Positions 16,342-25,690 of a stretch of 64,000 bases of DNA are shown piece by piece. Numbering within the stretch: the stretch's first letter is position 1; the number at the start of each line of letters is the position of its first letter. The notes below the pieces were generated by a model, which saw only the letters and a program-made list of their open reading frames with translations, did not search any database and had not been told where the DNA came from. A program made the position numbers and the translations under genes. The stretch comes from Candidatus Zixiibacteriota bacterium (GTDB lineage: Bacteria; Zixibacteria; MSB-5A5; GN15; PGXB01), in contig JAFGTT010000019.1 in assembly GCA_016933955.1 (NCBI GenBank), positions 62,001 through 126,000 on the forward strand, in the 5' to 3' direction.

Positions 16342-17379
16342 ATGGAGTATTACACCAGGTTCAGGAGTAGCCGTTTATCGTTTCAGGGTTCATTTATAAT
16401 GATGGCCGGCATGATGATACTGGCTGTTGCGGCCCTGTCGGCCGAGGCGCCGGTCATGCCGGGAGACGAACCGGTGGCCACTTTTTCTATTGTCGCTCGT
16501 GATTCGGTGACAGGTGAACTTGGAATAGCGGTTGCCTCGAAATTTTTCGCGGTCGGGAGTGTTGTTCCCTGAGCCCGGGCCGGAGTCGGGGCGGTGGCAA
16601 CACAATCTTATGCCAACACAACCTTTGGCTGGCGGGGTCTGGAGTTGTTAAGCGAGGGTTTAAGTCCGCAAGAGGCCCTGGAACGGTTGTTGCAGGATGA
16701 TGATAATCCGGAAAGACGCCAGATCGGCATAGTTGCGACTGATGGGAACTCGGTAACATACACCGGAGATGAATGTCTGGCCTGGGCGGGTGGCCGCAAC
16801 GGGCCCAATTATGCCATCCAGGGTAATATCCTGGCCGGCAAAGAAGTTGTCGCTGCGATGGAAAAGGCCTTTCTCGAAGTACCGGGAGATCTCGCCGGTC
16901 GCCTTTTCGCGACTCTGTTGGTCGGGGAGTCGAGGGGAGGTGATTCACGCGGCAAGCAGTCGGCGGCTATGCTGGTGGTCAGGGAAGGGGCCGGATACGG
17001 TGGTTATACCGATCGTGCCATTGATATTCGCGTCGATGATCATCCCAAACCATTAGCGGAATTAGGGCGACTTTTGAATATCGCCCAGATGAATTATGCC
17101 TGGAATGATGCCTGGACATTATTCACGAGGAAAGAATATCAAAAAGCTCTGGAACCGATGGAACGGGCGGCCGAATTGGCCCCGGAATATGGCGAAGTTC
17201 ATTACGATCTGGCCTGTATCAGGCTGGCGACGGGTAACCGGGCCGGGGCTCTGGCGGCTTTGAAAAAAGCCCTGGAACTTAATCCGAAACTTGCAGGTCA
17301 AGCCCAAAACGATGAGGACCTTAAGGGATTACATGATGATCCGGAATTCCAAATGATGATTCAGACAGGTGAAAAATGA
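16342..17379 (+). pseudogene. DUF1028 protein with C-terminal TPR, interrupted by one in-frame TGA
   Basis: Reading straight through gives a 345-codon protein in one frame with a single TGA at 16570-16572. Before it: a signal peptide, then the DUF1028 start [19 protein letters not shown] and FFAVGSVVP. After it: ARAGVGAVATQSYANT, the normal continuation. In this Ntn-hydrolase-like family the position is usually Trp (VVPWARAG), so one G-to-A change of TGG explains the stop. The rest shows no decay: Gly-rich QGNILAG and GDSRGKQSAAMLV motifs, then two TPR-like helices pairs at 250-330. It may be a recent nonsense allele, a read-through site or a sequence error; selenocysteine is a remote option. 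The acetyltransferase gene overlaps its end by ATGA. Confidence 0.75.
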
Positions 17380-17924
17380 ATCCTGAGGAACGCCCCGGAC
17401 TTTTAACCACCCGTTTGGCACTTCGGCCATTTACGCTAAATGATGCTCCGATGGTGCAAAAACTGGCGGGGGATCCGGCTATTGCCGCGACGATGCATAG
17501 TATTCCCCATCCGTACGAAGATGGTATGGCCGAGAAATGGATCGAGACTCATGCCGAGGAATATAAACAGGGAAAGCTGGTCAATTTCGCCATTGTCCTG
17601 CGCGAAAACCATCAACTTCTTGGAGCCATGGGGTTGCAAATTGCAGGAATCCACAGAAAGGCTGAACTGGGATACTGGATCGGTCATCCATACTGGGGTA
17701 ATGGCTATTGCACCGAGGCGGGTCGGGCGGTGGTTGCCTTTGGATTTGAGTCTCTGGGATTGAACCGCATATTCGCACGATTTATGATTGTTAATCCGGC
17801 CTCAGGTCGGGTGATGGAAAAGATCGGAATGAAGTATGAAGGCTTGTTAAGGCAGGATTTAATGAAGGAGGAGGCCTTTCATGATATGAAAATCTATGCC
17901 ATACTGAAAGATGATTATAAATGA
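17376..17924 (+). CDS. GNAT acetyltransferase, RimJ/RimL type
   Basis: 182 residues. TTRLALRPFTLNDAP at the start, ELGYWIGHPYWGNGYCTEA in the core acetyl-CoA-binding region, and NPASGRVMEKIGMKYEG near the end are the hallmarks of RimJ/RimL-like N-acetyltransferases, which acetylate protein N-termini or small amines with acetyl-CoA in the cytoplasm. Substrate cannot be told. Its ATG lies in the ATGA that ends the DUF1028 frame, so translation is probably coupled to that gene. This is a reason to think the upstream frame is, or recently was, translated to its end. Confidence 0.9.
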   Translation: MNPEERPGLLTTRLALRPFTLNDAPMVQKLAGDPAIAATMHSIPHPYEDGMAEKWIETHAEEYKQGKLVNFAIVLRENHQLLGAMGLQIAGIHRKAELGYWIGHPYWGNGYCTEAGRAVVAFGFESLGLNRIFARFMIVNPASGRVMEKIGMKYEGLLRQDLMKEEAFHDMKIYAILKDDYK

Positions 17925-17942
17925 ACAAAGGGTAATTGAAAT

Positions 17943-18827
17943 ATGCGGCCGACTTTTTATATTGTCGATGTTTTCGCTGAAAACCGCTATTCCGGAAATC
18001 AGCTGGCCGTATTCCGCAATGTGGCCATGCTTTCGGATCGGGAAATGCAGGATATCGCCCGCGAGATGCATTATTCGGAAACGACCTTTATTACTTCCGA
18101 GAAAGAATCGGAAGGCGGATATAATGTCCGAATCTTCACTCCCGAACATGAGATGCCCTTTGCCGGTCATCCCACCCTGGGGACAGCCTTTATCATCCAG
18201 AGGGAAATAATCGGTCGGGCAGTTGAGAGAGTGAACCTGAATCTGAAGGTCGGGCAGATTCCGGTGACTATCAATTATGACGATGGTCGAGCGGATATGC
18301 TGTGGATGAAGCAAAAAAACCCGATTTTCGGAAAGACCATTAATGTATCGCGAATGGCTGATGCCCTGAGATTGAGGAAATCCGATCTGGACGAAAATTT
18401 TCCGGTTGAAGAAGTCTCAACCGGGGTCCCTTTTTTCATCGTTCCTTTAAAAAAGATGGAGGCCGTTAAACGGGCCCGGATGAATCTTGATGTTTTCGGC
18501 GAGATCGTGAAAGATACCGAGGCCAATGCGATTTTGGTATTCGCTCCGGAAACGGAATCATCCAAAAACCAGTTGCATGTCCGGGTGTTTGTCGATTTTC
18601 ATGGAATTCCTGAGGATCCGGCCACCGGAAGCGCCAACGGTTGTCTGGCCGGGTATCTGGTAAAACACGGTTATTTCGGGTCGAATGCGATTAATATCAA
18701 GGTCGAACAGGGATTCGAAATCAAGCGGCCGTCGCTTTTGAACCTGAAGGCAGAAATCTATGAGAATGGTATTGATGTTCGGGTTGGCGGCCGGGTATAT
18801 ATGGTGGCACGAGGGGAACTGGTTTGA
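17943..18827 (+). CDS. PhzF-family isomerase
   Basis: 294 residues, full length for the PhzF/diaminopimelate-epimerase-like fold. The catalytic Glu is in HYSETTFI near residue 45, with GHPTLGTAF and the late EDPATGSANG loop that binds the substrate carboxylate. PhzF isomerises a dihydroanthranilate in phenazine synthesis, but most homologues outside that pathway have unknown substrates, and no other phz gene is here. It starts 18 bases after the acetyltransferase gene, with AAAGGG upstream, and is likely in the same operon. Confidence 0.92.
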   Translation: MRPTFYIVDVFAENRYSGNQLAVFRNVAMLSDREMQDIAREMHYSETTFITSEKESEGGYNVRIFTPEHEMPFAGHPTLGTAFIIQREIIGRAVERVNLNLKVGQIPVTINYDDGRADMLWMKQKNPIFGKTINVSRMADALRLRKSDLDENFPVEEVSTGVPFFIVPLKKMEAVKRARMNLDVFGEIVKDTEANAILVFAPETESSKNQLHVRVFVDFHGIPEDPATGSANGCLAGYLVKHGYFGSNAINIKVEQGFEIKRPSLLNLKAEIYENGIDVRVGGRVYMVARGELV

Positions 18828-18906
18828 AATTCCTGATTAATATCATGATAATTCAGAGACACAGCCGGTCCTGCGAAATTATAAATAGGGGTGTACGAGG
18901 TAATCA

Positions 18907-19416
18907 ATGCCCTGGTATGAAATCATTTATTTTATTCTGGCACTGATAATCATGCTGATCGGACTGGTAGGTACAATTCTGCCGCTTATCCCGGGGGTAC
19001 CAATTATTTTCGGCGCCATTTTTATCTATGCCCTGCTCACCGATTTCGCGACAATCAACCGCGATGCTCTACTGATATTCGGGATTTTAACGCTCGTGAC
19101 GTTGTTCCTGGACTGGGTAACGACCACGCTGGGCGTGAAGAAAATGGGCGGATCGATAATCGGTATGATCGGAGCCTTTATAGGTACCATAGCGGGAATC
19201 GCGGTCAGTGTCATGCTGGGGGCGATGGTTCTTCTGGGAATGATAATCGGATCCTTCGCCGGGGCTTTTCTATTCGAGATAATGATCGGCAAGGATGCCG
19301 ACGTGGCATTGAAGGCGGGGTTGGGGAGTTTTATCGGTTTTCTGGCCGGGGGATTGATCAAAGTCGTAATTGCGATCGGGATGATAGCGGCCTTCGTCTG
19401 GCTGGCGATTTTTTAG
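18907..19416 (+). CDS. DUF456 membrane protein
   Basis: 169 residues, nearly all hydrophobic, with about five membrane helices. The start LIGLVGTILPLIPGVPIIFGA, the Gly-rich GGSIIGMIGAFIG and FAGAFLFEIMIGKDADVALKAG loops match DUF456, with Gly-zipper-like helices repeated in two halves. The family is an inner-membrane protein of unknown role. It stands alone, 79 bases after the PhzF gene. Confidence 0.88.
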   Translation: MPWYEIIYFILALIIMLIGLVGTILPLIPGVPIIFGAIFIYALLTDFATINRDALLIFGILTLVTLFLDWVTTTLGVKKMGGSIIGMIGAFIGTIAGIAVSVMLGAMVLLGMIIGSFAGAFLFEIMIGKDADVALKAGLGSFIGFLAGGLIKVVIAIGMIAAFVWLAIF

Positions 19417-19478
19417 TTTTTCCACGGTATTCCAATAGTCGGCAAGATATTGAATTATATAAAAACAGGAGAGATACC

Positions 19479-19952
19479 ATGAACAGGTTATTATGTCTGG
19501 TGGTGTTTTTAACAATTATAACGGGGTGCGGTCATAATATGAATATTTCCGTGGAAAAAGAAAAGATACTTCAGGCTGACCGGGACTTTTCTTCCCTGTC
19601 GGTTGAACGAGGGACGGCGTATGCCTTTGATGCTTATATGGATGATAGCGCCGTCATGTTGCGCGGCGGATCGGCTCCGATAATCGGGCGGGAAGCCATT
19701 AACAGGAGTTTTGATAATTATCCGGCCGGAGCTGTCCTGAAATGGGAACCAATTATGGCCGAGATGGCCGGATCAGGCGATATGGGATATACAATCGGCA
19801 ACTGGGAGATGTCCATGACGGATACATCGGGTAACGTTAAAACAGGTTCCGGTAATTATGTAACCATATGGAAAAAGCAGGCCGATGGTTCATGGAAATT
19901 CATTTTTGATTCGGGGACCCAGGGTCAGGCTCCGGTTAAAAACGGAAATTAA
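19479..19952 (+). CDS. DUF4440/SnoaL-like lipoprotein
   Basis: 157 residues. The signal peptide ends in the lipobox ITGC. The mature domain is NTF2-like of the DUF4440 type: QADRDFSSLSVERGTAYAF for the first helix, then DDSAVMLRGG, GDMGYTIGNWEM, GNYVTIWKKQADGSWKF and an IFDSG end strand. Such domains often bind small ligands or catalyse ketosteroid-isomerase-like reactions, but this lipid-anchored form has no assigned role. Confidence 0.82.
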   Translation: MNRLLCLVVFLTIITGCGHNMNISVEKEKILQADRDFSSLSVERGTAYAFDAYMDDSAVMLRGGSAPIIGREAINRSFDNYPAGAVLKWEPIMAEMAGSGDMGYTIGNWEMSMTDTSGNVKTGSGNYVTIWKKQADGSWKFIFDSGTQGQAPVKNGN

Positions 19953-20111
19953 TTACCGTTAACATCCTGTTTAATGTTCCCGGAAAAGAAACAATTTGCT
20001 TTTGCAGGAATAATCTATTAAATACGTGTTATATTTATCCGATTCGGATAATATTTATTTACACAATGAGAGCACAGGGAAAATACACTTGATAGAATAA
20101 GGAGAGGTGCT

Positions 20112-20297
20112 ATGTCCAGTCCCATGTGGTGCAACCTTTGCAAACGCAATGTCGTCCCCAAGAAAGACTTCAACTGGCTGGTGTTTATTTTTCTGTGCGG
20201 AATTTTTTATCTGCCGTACTACTGGCTGAAAAAGAAAAAATGCCCGATTTGCCAGGGCGACAATTTCAGCCCGGCCAAGGCAGAGGAAATGAAATAG
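20112..20297 (+). CDS. Small membrane protein with split zinc ribbon (LITAF-like layout)
   Basis: 61 residues. CNLC at residues 7-10 and CPIC near residues 44-47 flank a central hydrophobic stretch (FNWLVFIFLCGIFYLPYYWL) and a KKKK patch. Two CxxC halves around a membrane-inserted hairpin is the arrangement of LITAF-like proteins, which dip into the cytoplasmic face of the membrane. An AGGAGAGG-like site lies before the ATG. Family assignment is by layout only. The DUF2085 gene follows by 28 bases. Confidence 0.7.
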   Translation: MSSPMWCNLCKRNVVPKKDFNWLVFIFLCGIFYLPYYWLKKKKCPICQGDNFSPAKAEEMK

Positions 20298-20324
20298 GCT
20301 TTCATTTTCCAGATAGTAAATAAT

Positions 20325-20825
20325 TTGACAAATAGTTTTCATTGCCGCGGGAACCATTCCGAACAAGGTCCCATTCGGTGGAGTATGCTCGTTTCGCATC
20401 ACCCGCCCTGCGACTATGACCGCACTTTCAGGGTTGGCCGGGTCAGAATATGTGTCCGCTGTTTCGGTATTCTAATCGGGATTGTCATGATTTTGATCTG
20501 GAGTTTGCCACGGGAACCGATGGAAGCTTTAGGGATTCTGATGGCGGCCGTTCTACTGCCGCTTCCGGCTGTTTTCGATTTCACTTTTCATGAGTTGAAT
20601 CGCTCCCGCAGCAACAACTTCAGACGCCTGATGACGGGGATTTTGATGGGGTTGGCGCTGGGTTTGATCATCCGAATAATTCTGGATATTTCTGTTTTTG
20701 CCGGAATCAACCTGATCCTCTATATCTTCTTGCTGGAATTCGGGGTGGCTGTTATCCTGAATCGAAGCGGCCGGCTGGAAGAACTTATACGGCGGTACGA
20801 ACAAGCCGTGCGGAAACGACCATAA
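20325..20825 (+). CDS. DUF2085 membrane protein
   Basis: About 166 residues. The motif SHHPPCDYDRTFRV followed by RICVRCFGI is the DUF2085 signature, a Cys/His set that may bind a metal at the membrane edge. Three to four hydrophobic helices follow and a basic tail ends the protein. The start is unsure: TTG at 20325 lacks a good ribosome site, and ATG at 20385 has GGTGGAG too close. Role unknown. Confidence 0.8.
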   Translation: MTNSFHCRGNHSEQGPIRWSMLVSHHPPCDYDRTFRVGRVRICVRCFGILIGIVMILIWSLPREPMEALGILMAAVLLPLPAVFDFTFHELNRSRSNNFRRLMTGILMGLALGLIIRIILDISVFAGINLILYIFLLEFGVAVILNRSGRLEELIRRYEQAVRKRP

Positions 20826-20900
20826 ATCCGATATCGATTATATTCCGATTTTGATAATTACTTTTTAAAGTCCGCAAGACAAGTCTTTCTTTTTTTTCAA

Positions 20901-20929
20901 TTGACACTATATTCCCATCGAAATAGAGC
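20901..20929 (+). promoter_or_regulatory. Candidate promoter for methyltransferase gene
   Basis: TTGACA at 20901-20906 with TAGAGC at 20924-20929, spacer 17. The -35 box is perfect and the -10 box poor. Transcription would begin only about 10-15 bases before the start codon. Confidence 0.3.
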
Positions 20930-20943
20930 GAAAGGATGATGAT

Positions 20944-21750
20944 TTGGATATTAAGAAATACACTGAAGCTAATCGTGAGGCCTGGAATGAAGTCACTCCA
21001 ATTCATCGGAAAGCCCGCCGGGTTGACCTGAAGGAGGCTTTCAGGAAAAAAGGTTTTTCCACTCTCGATGATATTGTAACCTTGAAATTCAAAGAACTCG
21101 GGATTGCGGACAAAAATGTGGCGCAGGTTTGCTGCAACAACGGACGGGAATTGCTGTCGATGCTTAACCTGGGAGCGGTTTCGGGAGTCGGATTCGATAT
21201 TTCCGATGAGGCCATAGCCGAAGCATGCGAACTGGCTGAAATTTCCGGTTTGAATGGCCATTTTGTCCGAACCGATATTTATGATATCGGACCGGAATAT
21301 AACGCCGCCTTCGACCTGATTTATATTTCCATCGGCGCGCTTCCCTGGATGCCGGACCTTGAGAGATTCTTTACGGTGGTGGCCGGGATGCTAAAAAGCG
21401 GCGGATTTCTGGTTATCTACGAACAGCATCCGCTGGTTTACATGCTGGCATTACAGGGAGACAAGGAATTCGATAAGGCCGAACCGGCCCGGTTGGTACA
21501 CTCCTATTTTCGGGAGGAGCCATGGGTGGAAAACACCGGGATCGATTATATCGGGAAATCGAGGTATAGCTCCAAAACGATGTATAATTTTACCCAACCA
21601 CTTTACAAAATAATGAATGCCATAATCAGAAATGGTATTACGATTACCGAATTCAACGAATATGCCCATGATATATCCAGTGAATTCGAGCATCTTCTGG
21701 ATAACGGTAAACTGCCTCTAAGCTGTTTGCTGATATGTCGGAAGGAGTGA
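20944..21750 (+). CDS. SAM-dependent methyltransferase (class I)
   Basis: 268 residues. NREAWNEVTPIHRKA opens the protein, as in many small-molecule methyltransferases. VAQVCCNNGRELLSML is motif I for SAM, with Cys in place of the usual Gly-Gly start (normally DxGCGxG), and SGVGFDISDEAI is motif II. FDLIYISIGALPWMPDLERFF is the post-II acidic/aromatic block. Substrate unknown. It begins with TTG after an AAAGGA site; the ATGs just upstream are out of frame. The nitroreductase gene follows directly. Confidence 0.85.
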   Translation: MDIKKYTEANREAWNEVTPIHRKARRVDLKEAFRKKGFSTLDDIVTLKFKELGIADKNVAQVCCNNGRELLSMLNLGAVSGVGFDISDEAIAEACELAEISGLNGHFVRTDIYDIGPEYNAAFDLIYISIGALPWMPDLERFFTVVAGMLKSGGFLVIYEQHPLVYMLALQGDKEFDKAEPARLVHSYFREEPWVENTGIDYIGKSRYSSKTMYNFTQPLYKIMNAIIRNGITITEFNEYAHDISSEFEHLLDNGKLPLSCLLICRKE

Positions 21751-21758
21751 TATGCGAT

Positions 21759-22691
21759 ATGTCCGATAATGAAAAATGCTGCGGTCATAATTCGTCACGG
21801 GAATCATCGGGACATAGTAACCAGAAGTATCCCAATGAAACCATGCGACTTTTATGTGAACGATCCAGTTGCCGGGCCTTTGAGGATCGTCCGATTGATG
21901 ATAAGGTCATGAACCAAATTCTTGAAGCCGGAATTCATGCCCCGACCGGGGGCAATCTTCAGCCCTATTCCATCATTAAAATCGACCGACCGGAGACAAG
22001 GGCAAAACTGGCATCACTCTGTGGAGATCAGCCATGGATCGCCTCAGCTTCGAGCAACCTGCTATTCTGTATCGACCTGCACCGTCTGAACCGGTGGGCC
22101 GAGCTGGAAATGGCGCCATTTACGGCGGCCGAACAGTTCCGGCAGTTCTGGATTTCATTCCAGGATGTTATTATCACGGCCCAGAATATTGTCACCGCCG
22201 CCGATGCGATGGGGCTGGGTTCGGTTTATATCGGGACGGTGCTGGAGTGTTTCCGGGATCTTAAGAAAATATGCAGGCTCCCTGAAATGGTTTTCCCGGT
22301 GGTTTTGCTTTGTCTTGGTTATCCCAAGGTGCGTCCGCAACGGGCCCGGAAACTGGGGATAGATATGATCGTGCATGACGAAAAATATCGTGACCCGGAC
22401 GATGAAGAACTACGGAGAGCCTTCGACACAAAATATCCGACCTGGAAATGGGAAATCACCGAGGAACGGATGACGAGGATGGCCGAGGTGTGCCGGAGGG
22501 TTCATGGCGAGAAATTCGCGGAAAAATGTCTGGCCCGGATCCGGGAAAATGGCTGTATCCGGCCCGCCCAGATATATTTCGGTTTGCATTACTGCGCTGA
22601 TGAAATGACGGCCGATAATGAGGAATTCGTGCGGATTATCGAGGAGTTTGGTTTTAACTGGTTTAAAAAATTCAATATCCGATCGAAATAA
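21759..22691 (+). CDS. Nitroreductase-family flavoprotein with C-terminal extension
   Basis: About 310 residues. RSSCRAFEDRPIDD and HAPTGGNLQPYSI are the FMN-binding opening of the nitroreductase fold, and AADAMGLGSVYIG the conserved dimer helix and loop. The core ends near residue 215; about 95 further residues (TKYPTWKWEITEERM onward) form an extension with a DUF-like helical look. It should reduce nitro or quinone-type compounds using NAD(P)H in the cytoplasm. AAGGAG lies 11 bases before the ATG at 21759; an ATG at 21735 inside the previous gene is also open. Confidence 0.85.
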   Translation: MSDNEKCCGHNSSRESSGHSNQKYPNETMRLLCERSSCRAFEDRPIDDKVMNQILEAGIHAPTGGNLQPYSIIKIDRPETRAKLASLCGDQPWIASASSNLLFCIDLHRLNRWAELEMAPFTAAEQFRQFWISFQDVIITAQNIVTAADAMGLGSVYIGTVLECFRDLKKICRLPEMVFPVVLLCLGYPKVRPQRARKLGIDMIVHDEKYRDPDDEELRRAFDTKYPTWKWEITEERMTRMAEVCRRVHGEKFAEKCLARIRENGCIRPAQIYFGLHYCADEMTADNEEFVRIIEEFGFNWFKKFNIRSK

Positions 22692-22771
22692 ATACTGATT
22701 TTTAATGAATGTTTGGGTTCGCTATTTCGTCATGGAATTTGGATAGATAAAATTTGATTCGGGAGGGAATC

Positions 22772-24043
22772 ATGTTGAGATTATTCCGTTTAGCAATTCC
22801 GGCATTGATTCTGGTTTCGATGATAGGCACCGCGTCATTTTCGGAACCACTCTGGATTTTTGATAATGCCGCGCCATTTCTGGATATCCGGGCAAACATA
22901 ACTTCATCGAATTCCAAATATGAGTATTACAGAGTGGAAGAATCAACTAATGACTTTGATGGTATCAATGAAATCCGAACCAGTTATCGCAGAATCAATA
23001 TGGCCTCGATGGGATTGACGCTTGAAAAATCATACCTGTTTTCCAGCGTGACATTGTCAACACCGTTTGCGGACGAAGAGTTAGGGTTTGATCCCTGCCT
23101 GGATATCAACGGGGGGGTTAGGTATGGTGATTTTCAGGTATATGCCGGTATTTTTTCCGATTTGAACCGGGATTGTCTTAATCAAATAAGCAGTCCCCTG
23201 TATGGCGGTATTGGTGCTCTGCACCGGCTGGATAAACTGGGAATCGGTTATGATTTTCGTTACCTGCATGGCCGTTATGATGAAGACTGGCTTAATCATG
23301 ATTATGAGATTTATTCGCTTTCGGCTCGTCTGGCCTGTCTGATCGACATTTTCCACCCATATTTATATTTCTCATATGATAAATGGACCTTTCCCGATGA
23401 TCATTCTTTTAATTTCGGGATCGGATTCACGCTGGGCGGTTTACCATACACGCTCGGAGCGGAATCGCGCCGGATCAGTAATGAAATTACGGTAACCCCG
23501 GATGGAGTAGTGCGCAAGCCGAATATTTACCTGTATCCGGAGAAGGAAAGCGAAGTGAGTGTCCGGATTAATCCCAACGGGTATATCACCGCCTCGCTTC
23601 CGGATTACAGCGATGGGTGGCGGGTGACTGCTTATCCCGACGGCTCCATACCCGGAACCGAGGGATTTCTCTTTTATGAGGCCGAGGTCAGCTATGACAA
23701 ACCGGAGGAAGGCTGGTGTCTGGCGTCCGGTGATTTACCCGCCTTTTATGACAGTCTTTTGATAAACTGCGGATTTAATGAAAAAGAAATCAGTGATTTT
23801 GTCGAATACTGGACGGTCAATCTTCCAGCGGCGGATTATTTCGCGGTTTACCCGCTATTTAATGAAGCGGTCGATCATATCTGCCCGCTGGAGGTAACTC
23901 CCGGACCGGATAATATTCTTCGCCTGTGGCTGATATTCGAACCGGTTTCGAAGATGGTGCAATTGGAGAAACCGGAAATACCGCCATTCGAGAGAACCAA
24001 TTTTACCGTGACGGAATGGGGCGGTATGGTGGCCGGGGAGTGA
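22772..24043 (+). CDS. Exported protein with barrel-like domain and KPxIYLYP domain
   Basis: About 423 residues. A signal peptide (MLRLFRLAIPALIL ... ASFS) is followed by about 210 residues of alternating strands with Gly/aromatic turns that look like an outer-membrane barrel (FQVYAGIFSDLNRD, LGIGYDFRYLHG). The C-terminal 180 residues start with RKPNIYLYPEKES and continue SLPDYSDGWRVTAYPDG, a domain I have met in many hypothetical bacterial proteins, usually with the KPxIYLYP opening, whose role is unknown. GGGAGGG precedes the ATG. The combination with a barrel-like front is unusual in my recollection. Confidence 0.65.
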   Translation: MLRLFRLAIPALILVSMIGTASFSEPLWIFDNAAPFLDIRANITSSNSKYEYYRVEESTNDFDGINEIRTSYRRINMASMGLTLEKSYLFSSVTLSTPFADEELGFDPCLDINGGVRYGDFQVYAGIFSDLNRDCLNQISSPLYGGIGALHRLDKLGIGYDFRYLHGRYDEDWLNHDYEIYSLSARLACLIDIFHPYLYFSYDKWTFPDDHSFNFGIGFTLGGLPYTLGAESRRISNEITVTPDGVVRKPNIYLYPEKESEVSVRINPNGYITASLPDYSDGWRVTAYPDGSIPGTEGFLFYEAEVSYDKPEEGWCLASGDLPAFYDSLLINCGFNEKEISDFVEYWTVNLPAADYFAVYPLFNEAVDHICPLEVTPGPDNILRLWLIFEPVSKMVQLEKPEIPPFERTNFTVTEWGGMVAGE

Positions 24044-24111
24044 ATGACGGATCGAGGCCATTACTTTGGATATATCTGGCAGGCCGGCCGCAATGGCATT
24101 CTTTGTTACGA

Positions 24112-24486
24112 CTATTTGTCTTGGATGTTTTGAGCCCGCTCGTCCTGGATATTCTGAAACATATCCAGTAAAGATAGGGCTATCACGTTCAACAGTTCTT
24201 GGTCGTCGTGGGGAAGGTTCAGATCCTCTCTCATGGTTCTGTACACTTCGTTCACCGCTGCCCTTATCTCTTTGTCGAATTCCTCCGGGCTCCCCGGGTA
24301 CCATATCGGCAGGTATTTCCTGTTCCGGTCGAAATTTTTCGGATTCAGAATCTGATCCGGATGCAGTTCGCTTAATGCCGGATCCTTGTCCTCGAGGCTC
24401 ATCTGGCTGAACGGCGGATTTCCCGCCTTCTCCATCCATTGGACGAGATGCCCTACCGGATCCTCGATCTCCAGTTTTAGATTCAT
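24112..24486 (-). CDS. Hypothetical small soluble protein
   Basis: 124 residues, no signal peptide, acidic. Predicted mostly helical at the C-terminus (EFDKEIRAAVNEVYRTMRED, then ELLNVIALSLLDMFQNIQ). The tail has a near-repeat NIQDERAQNIQD. Not recognised. AAGGAGTTGTCT gives a good ribosome site six bases before the ATG at 24486. It is convergent with the upstream barrel gene and divergent from the hydrolase gene. Confidence 0.6.
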   Translation of the reverse strand: MNLKLEIEDPVGHLVQWMEKAGNPPFSQMSLEDKDPALSELHPDQILNPKNFDRNRKYLPIWYPGSPEEFDKEIRAAVNEVYRTMREDLNLPHDDQELLNVIALSLLDMFQNIQDERAQNIQDK

Positions 24487-24672
24487 AGACAACTCCTTCC
24501 TCTTTTAATATCGCTCTTTTTGGGATTTTGTCAATAGCCTTTCGCCACGCTTCCCAGGACTCAGGATTGTATGTAATCTATGACAAATTTAATCCTTTGG
24601 TCTTGCATAAATTTCGCGATACCGTATAATGCAAGGTTTGCTCCTGTATTCCGTATCCCCGATGGGTTATGA

Positions 24673-25530
24673 ATGGGATTGACGATGTATATTTTGACCG
24701 GTAAGATTTTCTGGATTTTCGGCGGTCTGCTTCTGGTCGGGCTGTTGTTGTATATCATCATGGCCGTTCTTCTGATGGCGTTCCAGGCGCGGTTTGTGTA
24801 TTTTCCTTCCCGTGAAATCGAATCAACCCCGGAGACGGCGGGGCTTGTGTACGAGGATATTACCTTCAAGACTCGAGACGGGGTGGAGTTGATGGGCTGG
24901 TTTATTCACTCCAGGGAATTATCACCGGTGATCTTGTTCTGCCACGGCAATGGGGGTAATATATCGCATCGCCTGCAAACGCTGGAAATCTTTCATGAGA
25001 TGGGTTTAGACTGCCTGATATTCGATTATCGCGGTTATGGCCAAAGCGGCGGCGAACCATCGGAGGTGGGGACCTATCTTGATGCCGAAGCGGCCTGGGA
25101 TTTCCTGATCCGGGAAAAAGGATTTCTTCCGGAGCAGATCATTATTCACGGACGTTCACTGGGTGGTGCAGTGGCGGCCAATCTGGCTTCGCGAATTAAA
25201 CCGAAGGCACTGATTCTGGAATCGGCTTTCACCTCGATTCTCGATATGGGCGCGGATATGTACCCCTATTTACCGGTTCGGCTTTTAAGCCGGTTTCGCT
25301 ATGAAACAGCTCGGTATGTGGAAAACATATCCTGCCCGGTTCTGGTAATTCACAGCCCGGATGATGATCTGATACCGTTTAAACACGGGCAGAAGATATA
25401 TGAAAAGACGCCGGAGCCGAAGATGTTTCCGGAAATTTATGGTGATCATAACGGCGGCTTCCTGCTGGATAAGGATATGTATGTATCCGGAATAAGCGAC
25501 TTTCTTGAAAAAACATATCAGATTAAGTAA
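24673..25530 (+). CDS. Membrane-anchored alpha/beta hydrolase (ABHD13/BEM46-like)
   Basis: 285 residues. One N-terminal membrane helix (about 10-36), then FQARFVYFPSREIE, a typical start of this serine-hydrolase subfamily. LFCHGNGGN forms the oxyanion loop, S162 in HGRSLGG is the nucleophile, SPDDDLIP carries the acid and GDHNGG the His. The triad is complete. Likely an esterase or lipase/thioesterase acting at the membrane; substrate unknown. The start may instead be the ATG at 24685; neither has a strong ribosome site. Confidence 0.85.
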   Translation: MGLTMYILTGKIFWIFGGLLLVGLLLYIIMAVLLMAFQARFVYFPSREIESTPETAGLVYEDITFKTRDGVELMGWFIHSRELSPVILFCHGNGGNISHRLQTLEIFHEMGLDCLIFDYRGYGQSGGEPSEVGTYLDAEAAWDFLIREKGFLPEQIIIHGRSLGGAVAANLASRIKPKALILESAFTSILDMGADMYPYLPVRLLSRFRYETARYVENISCPVLVIHSPDDDLIPFKHGQKIYEKTPEPKMFPEIYGDHNGGFLLDKDMYVSGISDFLEKTYQIK

Positions 25531-25690
25531 AACGGGATTTTATCATTTTACAAATTCAAAATAAAAGCGGGGTGATTTTTTAATTTTTAATCTTGTGTAA
25601 AAATTTAAAATTTCGTTTAATTCGGCCGAAAAGAATATAAAAACATTAATAATCAAGGTAGATTATTATCTGCAAACAACAGGAGGTAAA

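Noticed and set aside
16570-16572. Genome-wide reassignment of TGA to Trp
   Set aside because: Many genes here end in TGA with overlapping starts, and Trp is encoded by TGG everywhere else; only one gene has an internal TGA.
17943-18827. Phenazine biosynthesis locus
   Set aside because: Only a PhzF-like gene is present; this family is mostly unrelated to phenazines and no other phz gene is near.
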